A stretch of 64,000 bases of DNA from Cerioporus squamosus (taxonomy: Eukaryota; Basidiomycota; Agaricomycetes; Polyporales; Polyporaceae), in NCBI GenBank assembly GCA_022592435.1, contig JABYQS010000091.1, forward strand, positions 62,001 through 126,000, given 5' to 3'. The translations under genes were made by a program, and so were the position numbers. Positions 44,880 through 55,921 of this stretch are shown one piece after another (positions within the stretch are counted from its first letter, which is position 1; the number at the start of each line of letters is the position of its first letter). A model generated the notes under the pieces. That model was not told the origin of the DNA and made no database searches. It worked only from the letters and a program-made list of their open reading frames with translations.

Positions 44880-46007
44880 TCAGTGACTGCGGTAGCCGAC
44901 GATACTCCTCTTCCCTAGTCTTCGCCTTGTCAATACGTCTAATAAACCTATCAAGAAGTCAGCCGCGATGCTCTCGTAGACTAGTTGAACCCAATCGACG
45001 AACCAACCACGGATGGCGTCCCTGTTCACGCCGAACTCTTGAGCGAGCTCGGTACGCTTGTATGGGTCCGGCATTCCATGTTCGAAGAGGTAGCTCTCGA
45101 AAAATGCCAGTTGAGCGTCGCTCCACTTAGTTCGGATCTTCCGGGCGGGAATGCTACTGGTACTGTTCTCTGGATGGTTGTCTCCCCGAGGCGGACGTTT
45201 GACGGGCAGAGAGGACGGCGCGACGAGAGCATGTGGGGGTGGCTCATTTTGCCGCTTCTGTTCGAACCTAGGAAGAGCGAAGGTTTGTCAATACCTGAGA
45301 GTTTCGAGGATACAACGGGAGATTGACTCCGAAGTAAGCGTACCATGCCTCAATGCTGTCTATCTGCATTCCCGTATCTGTGGCAAGCTCGACGCACTCC
45401 TCGTACGAAGGGTCTTTGTTCCGCGTGCAATAGTACTCGAGGAGGATCTCCTCGGCCCCTGCTCTGCTCAGCCGCACATGTGTCGCTGCCAGTGCGTGAG
45501 CAGGACCAGGACGGTGCGCCGCGGGCACGCCAGTGGTCACGGTCGCAAGACTGGGAGCGAAGGGTCCCTTGTCCACCTGCACCTGAGGTCTCGCGACTTG
45601 TCCTGGAGCGGGGGCATGCGACAGCGTGTCGTATGCGCTCGCACCGACACCACCTCCGCTAGCAGCGGCGCAACTGCCAGTACCGGTGTGCGCAATCTGA
45701 ACGCCGCTGTTGTTTGGGGCGTACCCGCCAGGCAGCGCTGAGATCGGCCCATGCGCTCCTCGCGCGTGCCCGTGCCCACGGGGCACCGGTTGGAATCGGT
45801 TCTCGGTTCTCGCGCTGGTGTGCGCGCGGTGGTGCGGCGCAATGGAGGAATTGGGCGGCGGACGGGCCCTGGCAGAGGCCGAGTGACCTCTCGAAGGCTG
45901 GCCCCCATTCCGGGTCCCGCGAGCGGAGTTCGAGCCAACGTGGTTTGCAGAGGGAGGTTGGTAGTGGATGAACGAGTCGAAGCCGTGGTTGGGAGACGCA
46001 GAGGCAT
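44880..46007 (-). CDS. Protein with two degenerate homeodomain-like segments
   Basis: Putative nuclear protein; no function is known. The ATG is at 46007, by alignment with the paralogue at 22086. The N-terminal 200 residues are Ser/Gly/His/Pro-rich (SANHVGSNSARGTRNGGQ). Homeodomain-like segment 1 (about 45320-45480): HVRLSRAGAEEILLEYYCTR, then PSYEECVELATDTGMQIDSI, EAWYAYFG. A 46-nt intron (GTATCC...CCTAG, branch ATTGAC) joins LP-L to FEQKRQNEPPP. Segment 2 (about 44987-45141): KIRTKWSDAQLAFFESYLF, then PDPYKRTELAQEFGVNRDAI, RGWFVDW. Both have the three-helix spacing, but the third helix has W-AYFG or WFVDW where homeodomains have WFxNxR. The frame breaks right after the ATG (one base missing compared with the paralogue). 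The C-terminal end after WFVDW is uncertain; the plain frame stops at 44880. Confidence 0.55.
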
Positions 46008-46225
46008 GGTTCACGGTGAGGACCGGTCGGGCGTGAGGTGCGAGGGGTTGTAACTTATGGCGAGCGCATTCTATCCGGCTCTTGATATACCAGCCAGAGG
46101 TCACAGCGAAGACCAAGCGTGCCTGAGGTGTCAATGCCACCCGACATTGGCCAAGTCCAAGCGTAGACCGACCGCCCTCCCTAGCAAACAATGTGCGCCA
46201 GCGACGTGCAGGGCTGAGGGGGGTC
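46008..46225 (-). promoter_or_regulatory. Promoter/leader shared with the 22 kb paralogue
   Basis: On the minus strand it carries, in order, ACATTGTTTGC, GCACGCTTGGTC, GTGACCTC, GCTGGTATATC (TATA-like), GAATGCGCTCGCCATAA, CTCGCACC and GTGAACCATG. The same order and spacing occur at 21870-22085 on the plus strand. The conservation of non-coding sequence suggests both genes kept the same regulation or that the duplication is recent. Confidence 0.65.
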
Positions 46226-47322
46226 GTCCAAGCATCCGTACAATTGTGAATCACGATGGCGCGGTACTGGGCACCAGTTGTCATTTTTGACCGCTTCTGA
46301 GTACAGGGAGAACCGTGGTCAAAGCTGAGGCAGGTAAGCATGGTAAGGTCTACGCCTTCCTGCGCTCGCGAGAGCACAAGCAGGTGCCGATAAGAGAATA
46401 TCAGGAACAGCACCGGAGGGTACATATTTTGGGACTTGCGCTGTAACGGCTGTACGCACTGACAGCCTGCGCCCTTGCCCAGGTGCCAGTGAGCATCGAC
46501 CACCGTGTGGTACTAATAGACTGTAGTTTCAGTGCCAGTATGTAGGTTTCACCTATTGTGCACTGTCCATACGAGGAGACGAAGTGGCCAGAGAGCATGA
46601 GTCGACCGTGGCGAGAGGATGATGAGCGCAAGTTTCCGTCTCGATGCGTCGGTTGAATTGAACCACACCGAGTAAGTAGACGCCCGAGACGCTTGCCAGG
46701 AGGTCCTCAGACCTCCAGGCTTAGACGTGGAACGTCCGGTAAGGGTCAAACATCAGATAGCTTCGGTCTTTCCGATGGTGTCTGTTTCAGATTTATTCGT
46801 CTGTTTTCTGTTTCTTCTTCTTGACCAGTCCTAATCGCGGCCGTTAGGGCAACAGCTGCAGCCAACAATAAGTACTCTAGTCGGCGTGGCCGACAAATGA
46901 TAATTCAGCTCCGAAGCATCGTACAAGCGGATGCGAGTGCCTCCAATCGAGCAGAGTGGCTAGACATATAGGTCCGTCAGCCATTCCGGCGTCGTGAATC
47001 GATTGAGAGACACAGGCAGACAAGGTTCGTAAGTCGTAACAGGCAGACAGACGGGATAAGATTCCGAGCGCAGAAGGGTGTTGTATGTGATATGTATGTG
47101 AAGTACGAGGACAAGGCGAGGTTCGGAGGTAAGGTGGGCGAGGGAGGAAAGAGGAAGAAGAAATGGAAACTGGTTCCGCACATGACGAGATAGAAGGCGC
47201 AAGAAGCAAGTACAACAAACCTATGTCACAAGAACTGTCCGATGGTTATGATCCCGGTACCCGTTGTCGCGCACGGTGCGTGTGCGTGTTTAGGAGCGGG
47301 TACGTCCGGAATAGAAGAACTT
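46226..47322. other. Intergenic region, no gene seen
   Basis: 1.1 kb upstream of the homeodomain-like gene and downstream of the membrane-protein gene. Short frames only. 46770-46830 is T-rich; 47090-47170 is purine-rich (GAGGAAAGAGGAAGAAGAAATGG), fitting a 3' UTR of the minus-strand gene at 47.3 kb. Confidence 0.45.
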
Positions 47323-48419
47323 CTAAGCCGTGGGCTCCTTGTCGGACTTCTCGTCGACCGGGACGGGGACGGCCTCGGAGCCCTCGATCATGGTGTACTG
47401 CGGAGGCGGGACGAGCAACTCGGCCTCGTCGAACACGACCTCGTACTCGGCGTCTTCGTTACGCGAGCCGCGGAAGGCGCGTGCGGTGACGAGGACCATG
47501 ACCCAGACCATACGGAGGAGAACGCCGATGCCGCATCCTATATATAAATCCAGACCAAAATTAGCGCTCCTATCAACATCGAGGAACGGAGACCAATGAT
47601 ATGCGATGTTTGCAGGATTGGAATGGAATAGATGCGGGGACGGAGAGCAAGGGAATGTAATTCGAGGAGGGAGGAGGGAAGGAGGGGAGAGAACACGAAG
47701 GAAATGTTACGCACCAAGAACGAACGCGACGGCGCGGCCCTCCAGGGACCGAGGCTCATGAGGGCGTGGTGGACACGGCGCAGGAAGGAGCCACGGAGAC
47801 GGTGAGGGTGCCGATGAACCCACATCGTACGATTGCCCTGGTGCTCGCCCGGGCTTCCTTCCTCTCCTTCGGGAGCGAACGCTGGGCGGACAGGGGTGCC
47901 CACGAAAGGCAAGACTGGAAGGGCGCCCTTGTGGTCCTTGAAGGCGATGACTGGGCCAGTGGCGGCACCACCTTGCAGCTCGACGTGGTGAGGGTGATGC
48001 ATGACACGAATGTCGGGCTTGATCGTCTCAAGGCCGAGCATCTGGCGCAGGGCGTTGGTGGCGTCGAGGGCCTTATCCTTCATGGACTGGCAGAAGGGGC
48101 GGCGGTGTGGCTTGCTGTTCCGACGTTGGCGGGGAACAGCTCTACCGGGCGGAAGATGGGGGTGGGGATGTGGGCGACATCGTGGGCTTCGGCGGCGGCA
48201 TGTCCGTAGGAGACTTCAGTCACCACCACTCTGATGGGACTAGCAGCGACTGATGATGCGATTGAGGAACGTTCGTGAGATGCATGAGTCGATATGGGTG
48301 ATGTGTCGGCGTGGGTCGAGCAGGAGGATGTGAGGGAAATGGCGCAACAACGAGAAGCTTGGAGACTTACCGAGACTTGCGCCGAGAACGACGAGCGCAG
48401 GAAGTGCGCCAAAACGCAT
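47323..48419 (-). CDS. Conserved uncharacterised secretory/single-pass membrane protein
   Basis: It starts at ATG 48419 with a signal peptide (MRFGALPALVVLGASLG), then a GTAAGT intron. The lumenal part includes EVSYGHAAAEAHDVAHIPTP, HRRPFCQSMKDKALDATNAL, RQMLGLETIKPDIRVMHHPH and PFVGTPVRPAFAPEGEEGSP. A juxtamembrane segment (RGSFLRRVHHALMSLGPW) precedes one transmembrane helix (GRAVAFVLGCGIGVLLRMVW, then VMVLVTARAF), and the tail is acidic (EDAEYEVVFDEAELLVPPPQ, stop 47323-47325). This architecture is familiar from uncharacterised basidiomycete proteins. Two one-base breaks are needed: about 48118-48132 (before NSKPHRRPF) and 47731-47744, where TGGAGGGCC reads as WRA but the conserved sequence needs an extra G. 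Both are missing-base events in short runs. Function unknown. Confidence 0.6.
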
Positions 48420-49378
48420 TCGAGAGGATGTAAAGTCGAAGAGGATTAGTAGTAGGAGAAGAAGAGAGATCTGCAGAAGAGGTGAACGAGAGTCGGTGCG
48501 GAGGTAGAGGACTTTACGGTACTTGGCTGCTGTGGTAGTTACTGGCTAAGAGGCGTCGTGGTCAGCCGCCCGCCCTCTCCCTTCAGCCACCGGCTAACAC
48601 GTGCTCATCCAGATTTAGTATGGCAGCCGCCCATGACGACCGTCTTTGCTTCACGCTACCAACTCTAGGCTAAGGGCTTGCTGGGGCACTCTTCTAGGCT
48701 TTGAATGTGACTCAGAAGGTCAAAACTTGCCTCAAACTCGTTCTGTTCACTGCCACTTCAAGTTGAGTCACCGTCAGCGCACCACGGCAGTGTCACAAGG
48801 CAGCAGTCCGAATTAGTCGGTGCTCCGAGGTGAGCTGCCGCAGCTCACTGGAGTCAACCGGAGTCTCGACGTCGTGCATGGGATTAACAGTACACAGCCG
48901 AAGCACAATACAAGAACTTCGCTCTTTCTACCGAACTGTCTTGCTCTAGGTAAGCCTTCATGAATAACTGTGTGAGGGAGGACTGGATTCTGTGACTGGG
49001 TCACCGAAGATATCGTCGTGTTTACCATTGGGCGTGGATGGCATGCTCCTGGTAACGCGTACTAGCCTGGATGTGCTTTGCGTGCCCTCAGGCCTCAGGG
49101 GCCGTCCCAAACGCTCGTATGAGATTGACGCTGACATGACCACCTAGGCCTGCTGCGAACTGACCGCTGATTAAGTCGTGCAGCAGACTCTCCGGTGTTG
49201 CGAACGTTCAGCAGGTATCTCCCGGTTTCCCGGCATAGCCAGCTTACGAGATTCCTACGCGTTATAACTGCCGATTGACGCATATCTGCCAGCGAACTTG
49301 ACTAAGGATATATATCTGGACGCGGCCCTGTGAACCCGAACAAGACTCCCTCCAGCCTTCCAGCGGCTCTACCCTGTC
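48420..49378. other. Intergenic region with promoter of the hydrolase gene
   Basis: 960 bp between two divergent starts (48419 minus, 49379 plus). No gene. The element GGATATATATCTGG at 49307-49320, about 60 bp before the hydrolase ATG, is a good TATA box candidate. Confidence 0.5.
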
Positions 49379-50732
49379 ATGGGTCGTCTTCTGCGCTACC
49401 AGCCCTTCAAGGGCCTCTATCTTTTCTACCTGCTTTCTACGTCGCTTGTCCGAGTGCCATGGTGGTGCATCTACTACTTGCGACCCCAGAACCGGCCCCG
49501 CGCTTCGTGGTCACTCTGGCAGGCCGTCCTAGTCGACCTGCACCGCGAAATACTCTTCGGAATTGTCCTCGATATTGGGTACAGAGAGCCGCCGCCGAAG
49601 GTGGATCGGGAGTTGGAGGACGCGCAGGCTGTCTGATAGATGGTCTTGCTGATGACTCGGCCGCGTTTTGCGGAGAGGTTCGGCGTGCGGCAACTGTCAA
49701 CGGCGTGCGACCGGAGAAGGTCCTCGCTTTCTGGTTGTTCGAGCCCGGTGCAGGCGTGCCGGAGAACCTGAAGGCGAAGGAGGGCGAGAAGGTGGCCATG
49801 CACATGCACAGCGGGGCCTTCATCGTGAGCGAAGTTTCATCTGTGCACTAGTTGGATTACTCACCGACATTGCCACAGATGGGCAGTGGACATCCGGAGA
49901 ATGCGGCGGCGCACCTCAGTCTTGGACTCCTTGCTCATAGCAAGAGCGTGTCGCGTATCCTCGACGTTGACTATCGGCTCTCGGCGGCACCTCCCGACAC
50001 GCCCGTGAATCCCTTTCCCGCTGCCGTCCTGGACTCTATCGCGGCCTACCGGTACCTCGTCCACAACCTTGGCTTCGACCCGAGCAACATCACTGTCATC
50101 GGCGACTCCGCGGGAGGCAACATCGCGCTCGCGCTCGTGCGGCACCTCGTCGAGAGCCGCCTGCCCGACCTGCCCCCGCCCGGCCGCTTCGTCGTCTGCT
50201 CGGCGTGGCTCGACATCTTCGAGACGCGCAAGGCGGACCCGGACTCGTCGCACAACCGGAACAGCAAGAGCGACATGCTCGGCGTGAGCGTCGTCTACTC
50301 GCGCAGCGCGTACCTCGGCGCGCTGGACTCTGACTCGGCGGAGGCGAAGACGAACCGGTACGTCGCGCCCGGGTCCGTGCCGGACGAGCTGGCGAGGGGC
50401 TCATATATTGGATTCCCGCGCACGTACGTCTCCGCGGGCGACGCGGAGTACATCTACACGGATTCGGTCGTGTTGGCGGACAGGATGGAGGCGGATGGTG
50501 TGGAGGTTCATCGGGACTTCGCGAAGGATGCGGTCCACGATTACATGATCTTCCCTGGTTCGAGCCGGAGCGCACGAAAGGGATCAAGCGATGGCGAGCT
50601 GGCTGGATGCGGACAAGTAGGAGGTTTTGGTACGCGATTATTCCCGTCGCTCGGGGTTGCTCTTGCATATGCGCCATACTTGACACTCGTTATCCTTCTC
50701 AGCTCATTGCAGTCGTTTGGCCATCTGACTAG
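49379..50732 (+). CDS. Alpha/beta hydrolase (hormone-sensitive-lipase-like, fold 3)
   Basis: Probable serine esterase/lipase, perhaps membrane-anchored. ATG 49379 (MGRLLRYQPFKGLYLFYLLS) is followed by a hydrophobic segment (LSTSLVRVPWWCIYYL). Intron 1 ends before VRRAATVNGVRPEKV; intron 2 joins GAFIVSE to MGSGHPENAAAHLSLG. The oxyanion region reads HMHSGAFI instead of the usual HGGGF. The nucleophile elbow is VIGDSAGGNIALAL (Ser in GDSAG); ILDVDYRLSAAPPDTPVNPF is the conserved DYRLAP-like stretch; the catalytic His is in DAVHDYMIFP. After MIFP the frame breaks: the family-typical WFEPERTKGIKRWRAGWMR is one frame over, implying one base lost near 50551-50560 (restored stop 50730-50732; unrestored stop 50755-50757). 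The catalytic triad lies before the break. Confidence 0.78.
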
Positions 50733-50912
50733 GCATCTTTCCTATCCGGACTCATGAGCCTCGTGCATTGATCGTGCAATCATTTGGATACACGTCTCTA
50801 TTCGGGTTTCATGAGAATCAGAGTATCACTCCACAAAGTCTATATAGTCACGTCGTGAACGAGAAGAACCAGCCTAATCACAACCGGACACCGCACCAGT
50901 ATAACCGCCTGA

Positions 50913-53900
50913 CTATAACCGTGTCAACAAGGACTTCAGGAGATCCTCTTGTGCGTTGAACCGTGCGTCGAACTTCGCCTCAACATGTGCAATGCGCTCT
51001 TCCATGGTGAGTGCCTTCTCCTTCCCCGCCTCCGCGGTGATCACCTCTGGGATTGGTGCGGAAACGAGGGTGTGTGACCCGTTGTGTCCATCCTTGCACT
51101 GGTATGCGTCCGAGAGCAGCCACGCCTTCTCGCGCTCCACGCGCTCGTTGCACGCATAGCACACGACGGTATTCTCTGCATCGAAGAAGCGTCAATCAAG
51201 CTGCGGAGAGGAATGACTGATCTCGGAAGTTCCTTACCGTTGCAGGTCAGACAGCACCAATACGGCGGAGCGGTGATAGAAACGTTGCACGTAACGCACC
51301 GTAAACCGGACGAATCGTGTCTCCGGCAGTCTGTGCTACGCTACACGCCCCGTACAGCATGAGTTGGGTTTCGGACTTGGCCCAGATGAGCATATCTCTC
51401 GCCCGGCTGAAGTTGGGATAGATGTAGACGCTGAATGGCACAGTGCGGTACTGTATCATGTTGTGCGTCGGATGGTGGATCTGCTTATCCCGAGGCCGCG
51501 CGTAGTGTTTGCTCGCGGTGAAGCAATTGACGCACAGGTCGAGGCTGCGGGCGACTCCGTCCTGCGAGCAGTTGATACACACGAAACGAGTGTGCGGCAG
51601 TGGATACATCCTGCATACGTCACAAATGATGCTGCAGGCCCCCCGTCAGTTGCGGCAAATGTGAGCCAGATAAGCGAAGACCTCATACTCACTCGTGGGT
51701 GAGAGCTCGACGCCCCGCTGAATGTGGGGAGGTTGGCTCGTCCGTAACGGGCTCGTAGAAGAGCGGAAGAACATCCAGCGGCGAGTGTTCGCTGTAGGTA
51801 CCAAGGGGAGTAGATGTGTTCGTGAGGACGTCACTTCCCACCATAGCCGCATCTTTGTCTGGACTCCTAGTCCAGTAGTCGCTGAAAATGGGGTCTTCGA
51901 ATGCGAAAGAGTACTGTAACGAAGAAATGAGTGCGCGTAGAGTTAACAGGGGTCGGCCATCCACGCACGAGACCATAGAAGAACTTTCTCAATTGTTCCT
52001 CGATCAAGTTGTCAAGATGCTGCAATTTGTGTACAGCTAAATGCGACGAATGCGTCAAGTGGTGTTCCCTACTGGAGACTCAGGTCCCTAGGTACTGACC
52101 TTGGAGCGTGTTGACCCGGTCCCGGACGGCATCAATCAGAATCCAGAGTGAGTATACGATGTCGGGAGTTCGTTTGTGTGCAGAGTGACGGTGCGTGCTT
52201 GCTCAACAGTATACAAGCTTCTTTTCAAGAGTAGGAAAAGGAGGGGCATTATCCACTACGGTGACTCATACGACGTCAGTCCCTCGCCCGTACGAAAGGG
52301 ACACACGAACCTTCTCCGGTCTCCCATCTTCCGCCACGATGGACAGCGTGTTGGCTTGGTCAATAGCGTACTTGACGCCCCGAAGGTTGCGTTCCATCTT
52401 CTGCTCGTTCTCGACGACGTAGTCCTTGAACTTCAGGAACATCCCGTCATTCTCCCAGTCCGTGCTGTCCCAATTGGTGACGTCGCGGAGTCCGGACAAG
52501 AAGTCCTCGACCCAGCGGACCTGCCATGAGGAGATGAATTCGGCGATGATCTTGCGGTTTGCAGGTAGCGCCTCGACGGCTGCTTGCGCGATGTCCGCGA
52601 TGACCTTCCGGATGCGCCGGAAATACCATTGCACTGTGACCTCGAATCCTACAGAGGTATGAGGTTATCCCAATAGGAAAGTAAAGGGGGGTCAAACGTA
52701 CCAAACGTCCAATAGGCAATCCAGTGAGGAAGACTTCGGGGACAGTGGGCGTGAGCTTTGTCTCGAATGTATTGAAGGAGCATCTCACCTCCACCCCTGC
52801 GGCCGTGCCGCGGTGAACGCATTCGCCTCTGAGACTGTCACGAACGAAGAGAGATCGTCATCCAGCGCTTCGATCAGAGGTTGCACCCGCAGCACCGTGA
52901 TGAACTGCAGCGCCCATCGGTCCTTCGAGAAGTCTGCACGATTCGCGATATCCGCGATCTTCTCTATCTTTTCCTTCGCAGCCTCAGGGTTGCCTGCATC
53001 ATACGACTGCTGGGTAATTACGCGGATTTTCGCAACTGCCACATAGCTGGGTTCGGCGAAGTAGTCGCGGAGCGCCATGACGAGATGCTTGGCTTTCACG
53101 CTACCTTTCCAGCCCTACAGACGAGTCAGGTTTCCGATGGCATGGTGACGAATAATGGGAGAAATACCATCTCATTCCATATATTGTACAGGTCCTGCGA
53201 TACAGGTGAGTCAAACTGTCTATGTCTATGACCGTTGAGCGACTCACCCTGTCGACGATGCGCTCGTGCGGACCAGCTAGAAGAGTTTCGATGACCCGAT
53301 CCGACTCATGTCTGACCACGACCTTCACCTCGTCTAGCTGGGTTTTCAACGCTTCAAACTTCTTGTCGAACGTATTGTTGTCCGCTAGGACCTCCTCGAC
53401 CTCCTTGTTGACCTCCTTCCGCAGCTCTATGACAGTCAGGACGGCGTCAGGCGCAGCACGTCTCAGATCCTTCGTCCCCTCCTCGTCCTTGTCTTTCCCT
53501 ATGCCCACGCGTGTCTTATGCTTTGCGAGCAGCTCCTCGACGAGCTTGTCGTTCTTGAGGAAAGCATCGATTCCGTCAGATTCTTCTGAGACGAGCACAA
53601 AGAGGTCACGCTCCTCAGGAGAACGCATGCGCTCGAAGACGAGCTTCATCAGCTTCGACATGGTCTCCTTGATCTCCGTCACTGAAGTGCTCATGGCGGT
53701 GAGTGTGGTGTTGGCCTTCGTGACGACGATGCTAGCATGAATCTGAAGATCAGACTCGATGTCCTTCTTGTGAATCACGAATTGCTGAGCGACCTCGGTG
53801 AACTCGCGCTCCCACTTCCAGCTCGCAAAGAACTTGTCTGTCGGGCCGAGGTGAGTGTCTGCGGACACGTGAGCATGCAGGTACGTACACAGAGTGCGAC

Positions 53901-54597
53901 GGTTATGATAGGTGTCGCACGCCTTTGCACAGCGCTTGATCGTCTCGATAACCGCGAACATACGCCGCTTCAGACGGTCCTCTACTGAGGAGCCGTCAGA
54001 GTCCGGTGCCTTCGTATTCACGACTTCTCTGAGTCTTAAGTCTAGTCAGCACTAGTGATGCAGCGAAAGATCGCATCGAGCTAAAACTCACGAGGTGAGC
54101 GTTTCCATCATCTCGCACATCGTCAGGTTGAGAACGATGACCTTCTGGTCGTTCCCTCGTCGTTTGATCTCCAAGGTGAGCCCGACCGTAAACAATAAAA
54201 TTGCGGCTAATCCCGAAGTCAGTACTGGACGACAGTTCCGGGAACTCGATCCGGATCACTTACGTTGGATGAACGGATGTACTTTGCCGACCTCGTCAAG
54301 GACCTTCATGAGCAGCTCGCAGTGCTGCGCGAAGTTGCTTAGCTGTTCCTGCACCAACTCGTAAGCTTGCATGGCTGTGTCGCTTTCCGCGGCCGAAACT
54401 CCAGGGCTGTTGGAGACTTCCGAGACGACATTTCCTATGACGCACTCGATGAGTGAATGGCGGCACTGCAAACGAACTGCTGCCTCACCGAAAACGTCTG
54501 ATCTCTTCCGTCCTTTCAATGCTTGCTTCGACCGGGTGGCGTTGGTTGCGGCTGAGGCCTCGTCCAGCGCTGCGTCCAGTGATGAATCGGCCGACAT
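50913..54597 (-). CDS. Copy B: EF-hand-like / ZZ zinc-finger protein lacking the beta domain
   Basis: Inverted, more diverged paralogue of copy A. It starts at ATG 54597 (MSADSSLDAALDEASAATNA) and has the same exon order: NVVSEVSNSPGVSAAE, RMFAVIETIKRCAKACDTYH, FTEVAQQFVIHKKDIESDLQ, the EF-hand-like loop DDDLSSFVTVSE, GFEVTVQWYFRRIRKVIADI and YSFAFEDPIFSDYWTRSPDK. About 20-40 residues after that, the lipocalin-like beta domain and the following helical block of copy A are absent. The sequence goes straight to RRALTH and the splice donor CACGAGTGAGTA, identical to the donor in copy A, then to ZZ finger 1 (CDVCRMYPLPHTRFVCINC, DLCVNC, HHPTHN) and ZZ finger 2 (PPYWCCLTC, CYACNERVEREKAW). A short coiled coil ends at TAG 50913-50915. 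The reading frame looks intact throughout. Confidence 0.82.
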
Positions 54598-55921
54598 AGT
54601 CCCAGAGACTCCTCACACGGAAGTTCCTTCAATCGTGAGTGCGTCTAGTTGAGCCAGCTCCTCGTCCAGCGCTTGTTGGAACAAGGGGAGGGGGTGGAAG
54701 GGTCATAGGTTGAAGGGTCGAAGGGTTAGGAACCTGATGTCGACCACAGTTATGTTGGGTCTTGTGAAGCCGGTATAAAAATACCTCTTGTCATTCTTCC
54801 ATTCTTCCCGGACCTTCGTAGCTGGCGTCACACTAATCGATGAGATAGGTCAACGTCTCTGGTGGCCGTCAGCCCTCGAGCTTGTTGGCTCCGCGAAATT
54901 GTGACTGTCCTTCTCTCACCTCGGCCGACGGTCATTGGGCGAGCCTCTTGAAGGTGGAAAGGGCGGCAGAACAACCGCGCCCCAGTTCCTCCCCCAGAAC
55001 GTGTATGTGGTTCAACAACAATCTTGTCCGATCGTTTCGCCCAATCCGACGACCAAGCGGCCTGCAAGCAGGTGCTCAGCGCGCTCAGGATGCGACTTTA
55101 TAGAGCTCAAGGAAACATGAAGTAATAACCGACCTAGGACATGGACTTCACCTGACCTCGACCTTGCACTCGACCGGCGACAGGCTTCCGTGAGATCTTG
55201 ACTCTTGCGCGCACAAAGCGCAGTTTAGGCGGAACGGATATATTCCACCCGTACATACAACAGCGAAGCAGAACTTCATCTATCTAACTACATATCAGGG
55301 CGGAACGGGGCTGGAAGAGGGTTGGGATAAGAGAGGGGATGGTGGTGTGAGGAATTCCAAAACTCGATATACAGAAGCAGACTGCGCCACGTCGCGCGGA
55401 CGCAATAAGTGAGGCAAACAAAGGGGAGCCGGGTGGCGGGGCGGGAGTATATCCAATCCATAGGTAGCGGTCAGGGTCAAGTCGTGTAGTCGGGAGAGAG
55501 GAGAGGGAGAAACAGATGGGAGATAGATGGGAAAGAGATGGGAAAGAAATGGGATTTAGCGGGAATGCCCTACGACACCCCTGTTTGGCGTTAGTATAGC
55601 GATACGTAGGTTGTACAATGCCGTGCAAGACACGGACATGGCGGAAAGCACGAGCAATCGAGACAACATAGCCGGAGTCGAACCCGAGAAGAAAAGTCGT
55701 GAGTCGAGAACGGTGAGAGTGGTGAGAGATGAGTGTTGGAGGGCGATGTGAGATGGGGGAGAGTACGTAGAGGTCATCGGGGTCGGGGCGTGGTTCGAAT
55801 CAAACCGGCGCAAGCATGCTTCAGCGTCCTGGAATCCACAGAATAACTGTCAGAACCAAAACACAGATAAGAATACGTTGCGACCGCGTCGCGGAGGTCA
55901 CGAAGCGAATCGAGGCGGGAC
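54598..55921. other. Intergenic region between copy B and the aminopeptidase
   Basis: 1.3 kb with no recognisable gene. A tandem AAGGGT(C/T)(A/G) pattern (GGAAGGGTCATAGGTTGAAGG) lies near 54695-54725 and TATAAAAATACC at about 54772-54783 (plus strand). 55320-55560 is purine-rich on the plus strand with GGGAAAGAGATGGGAAAG repeats, as expected for a minus-strand 3' UTR. Confidence 0.45.

Noticed and set aside
45537..46007. 156-codon frame MPLRLPTTASTRSS from the conserved ATG
   Set aside because: Although it owns the ATG, only the neighbouring frame aligns with the 22 kb paralogue and leads to the homeodomain-like segments.
55780..55820. tRNA-like GGTTCGAATC box
   Set aside because: The flanking five bases do not pair as a T-arm and no A-box or acceptor stem is visible.
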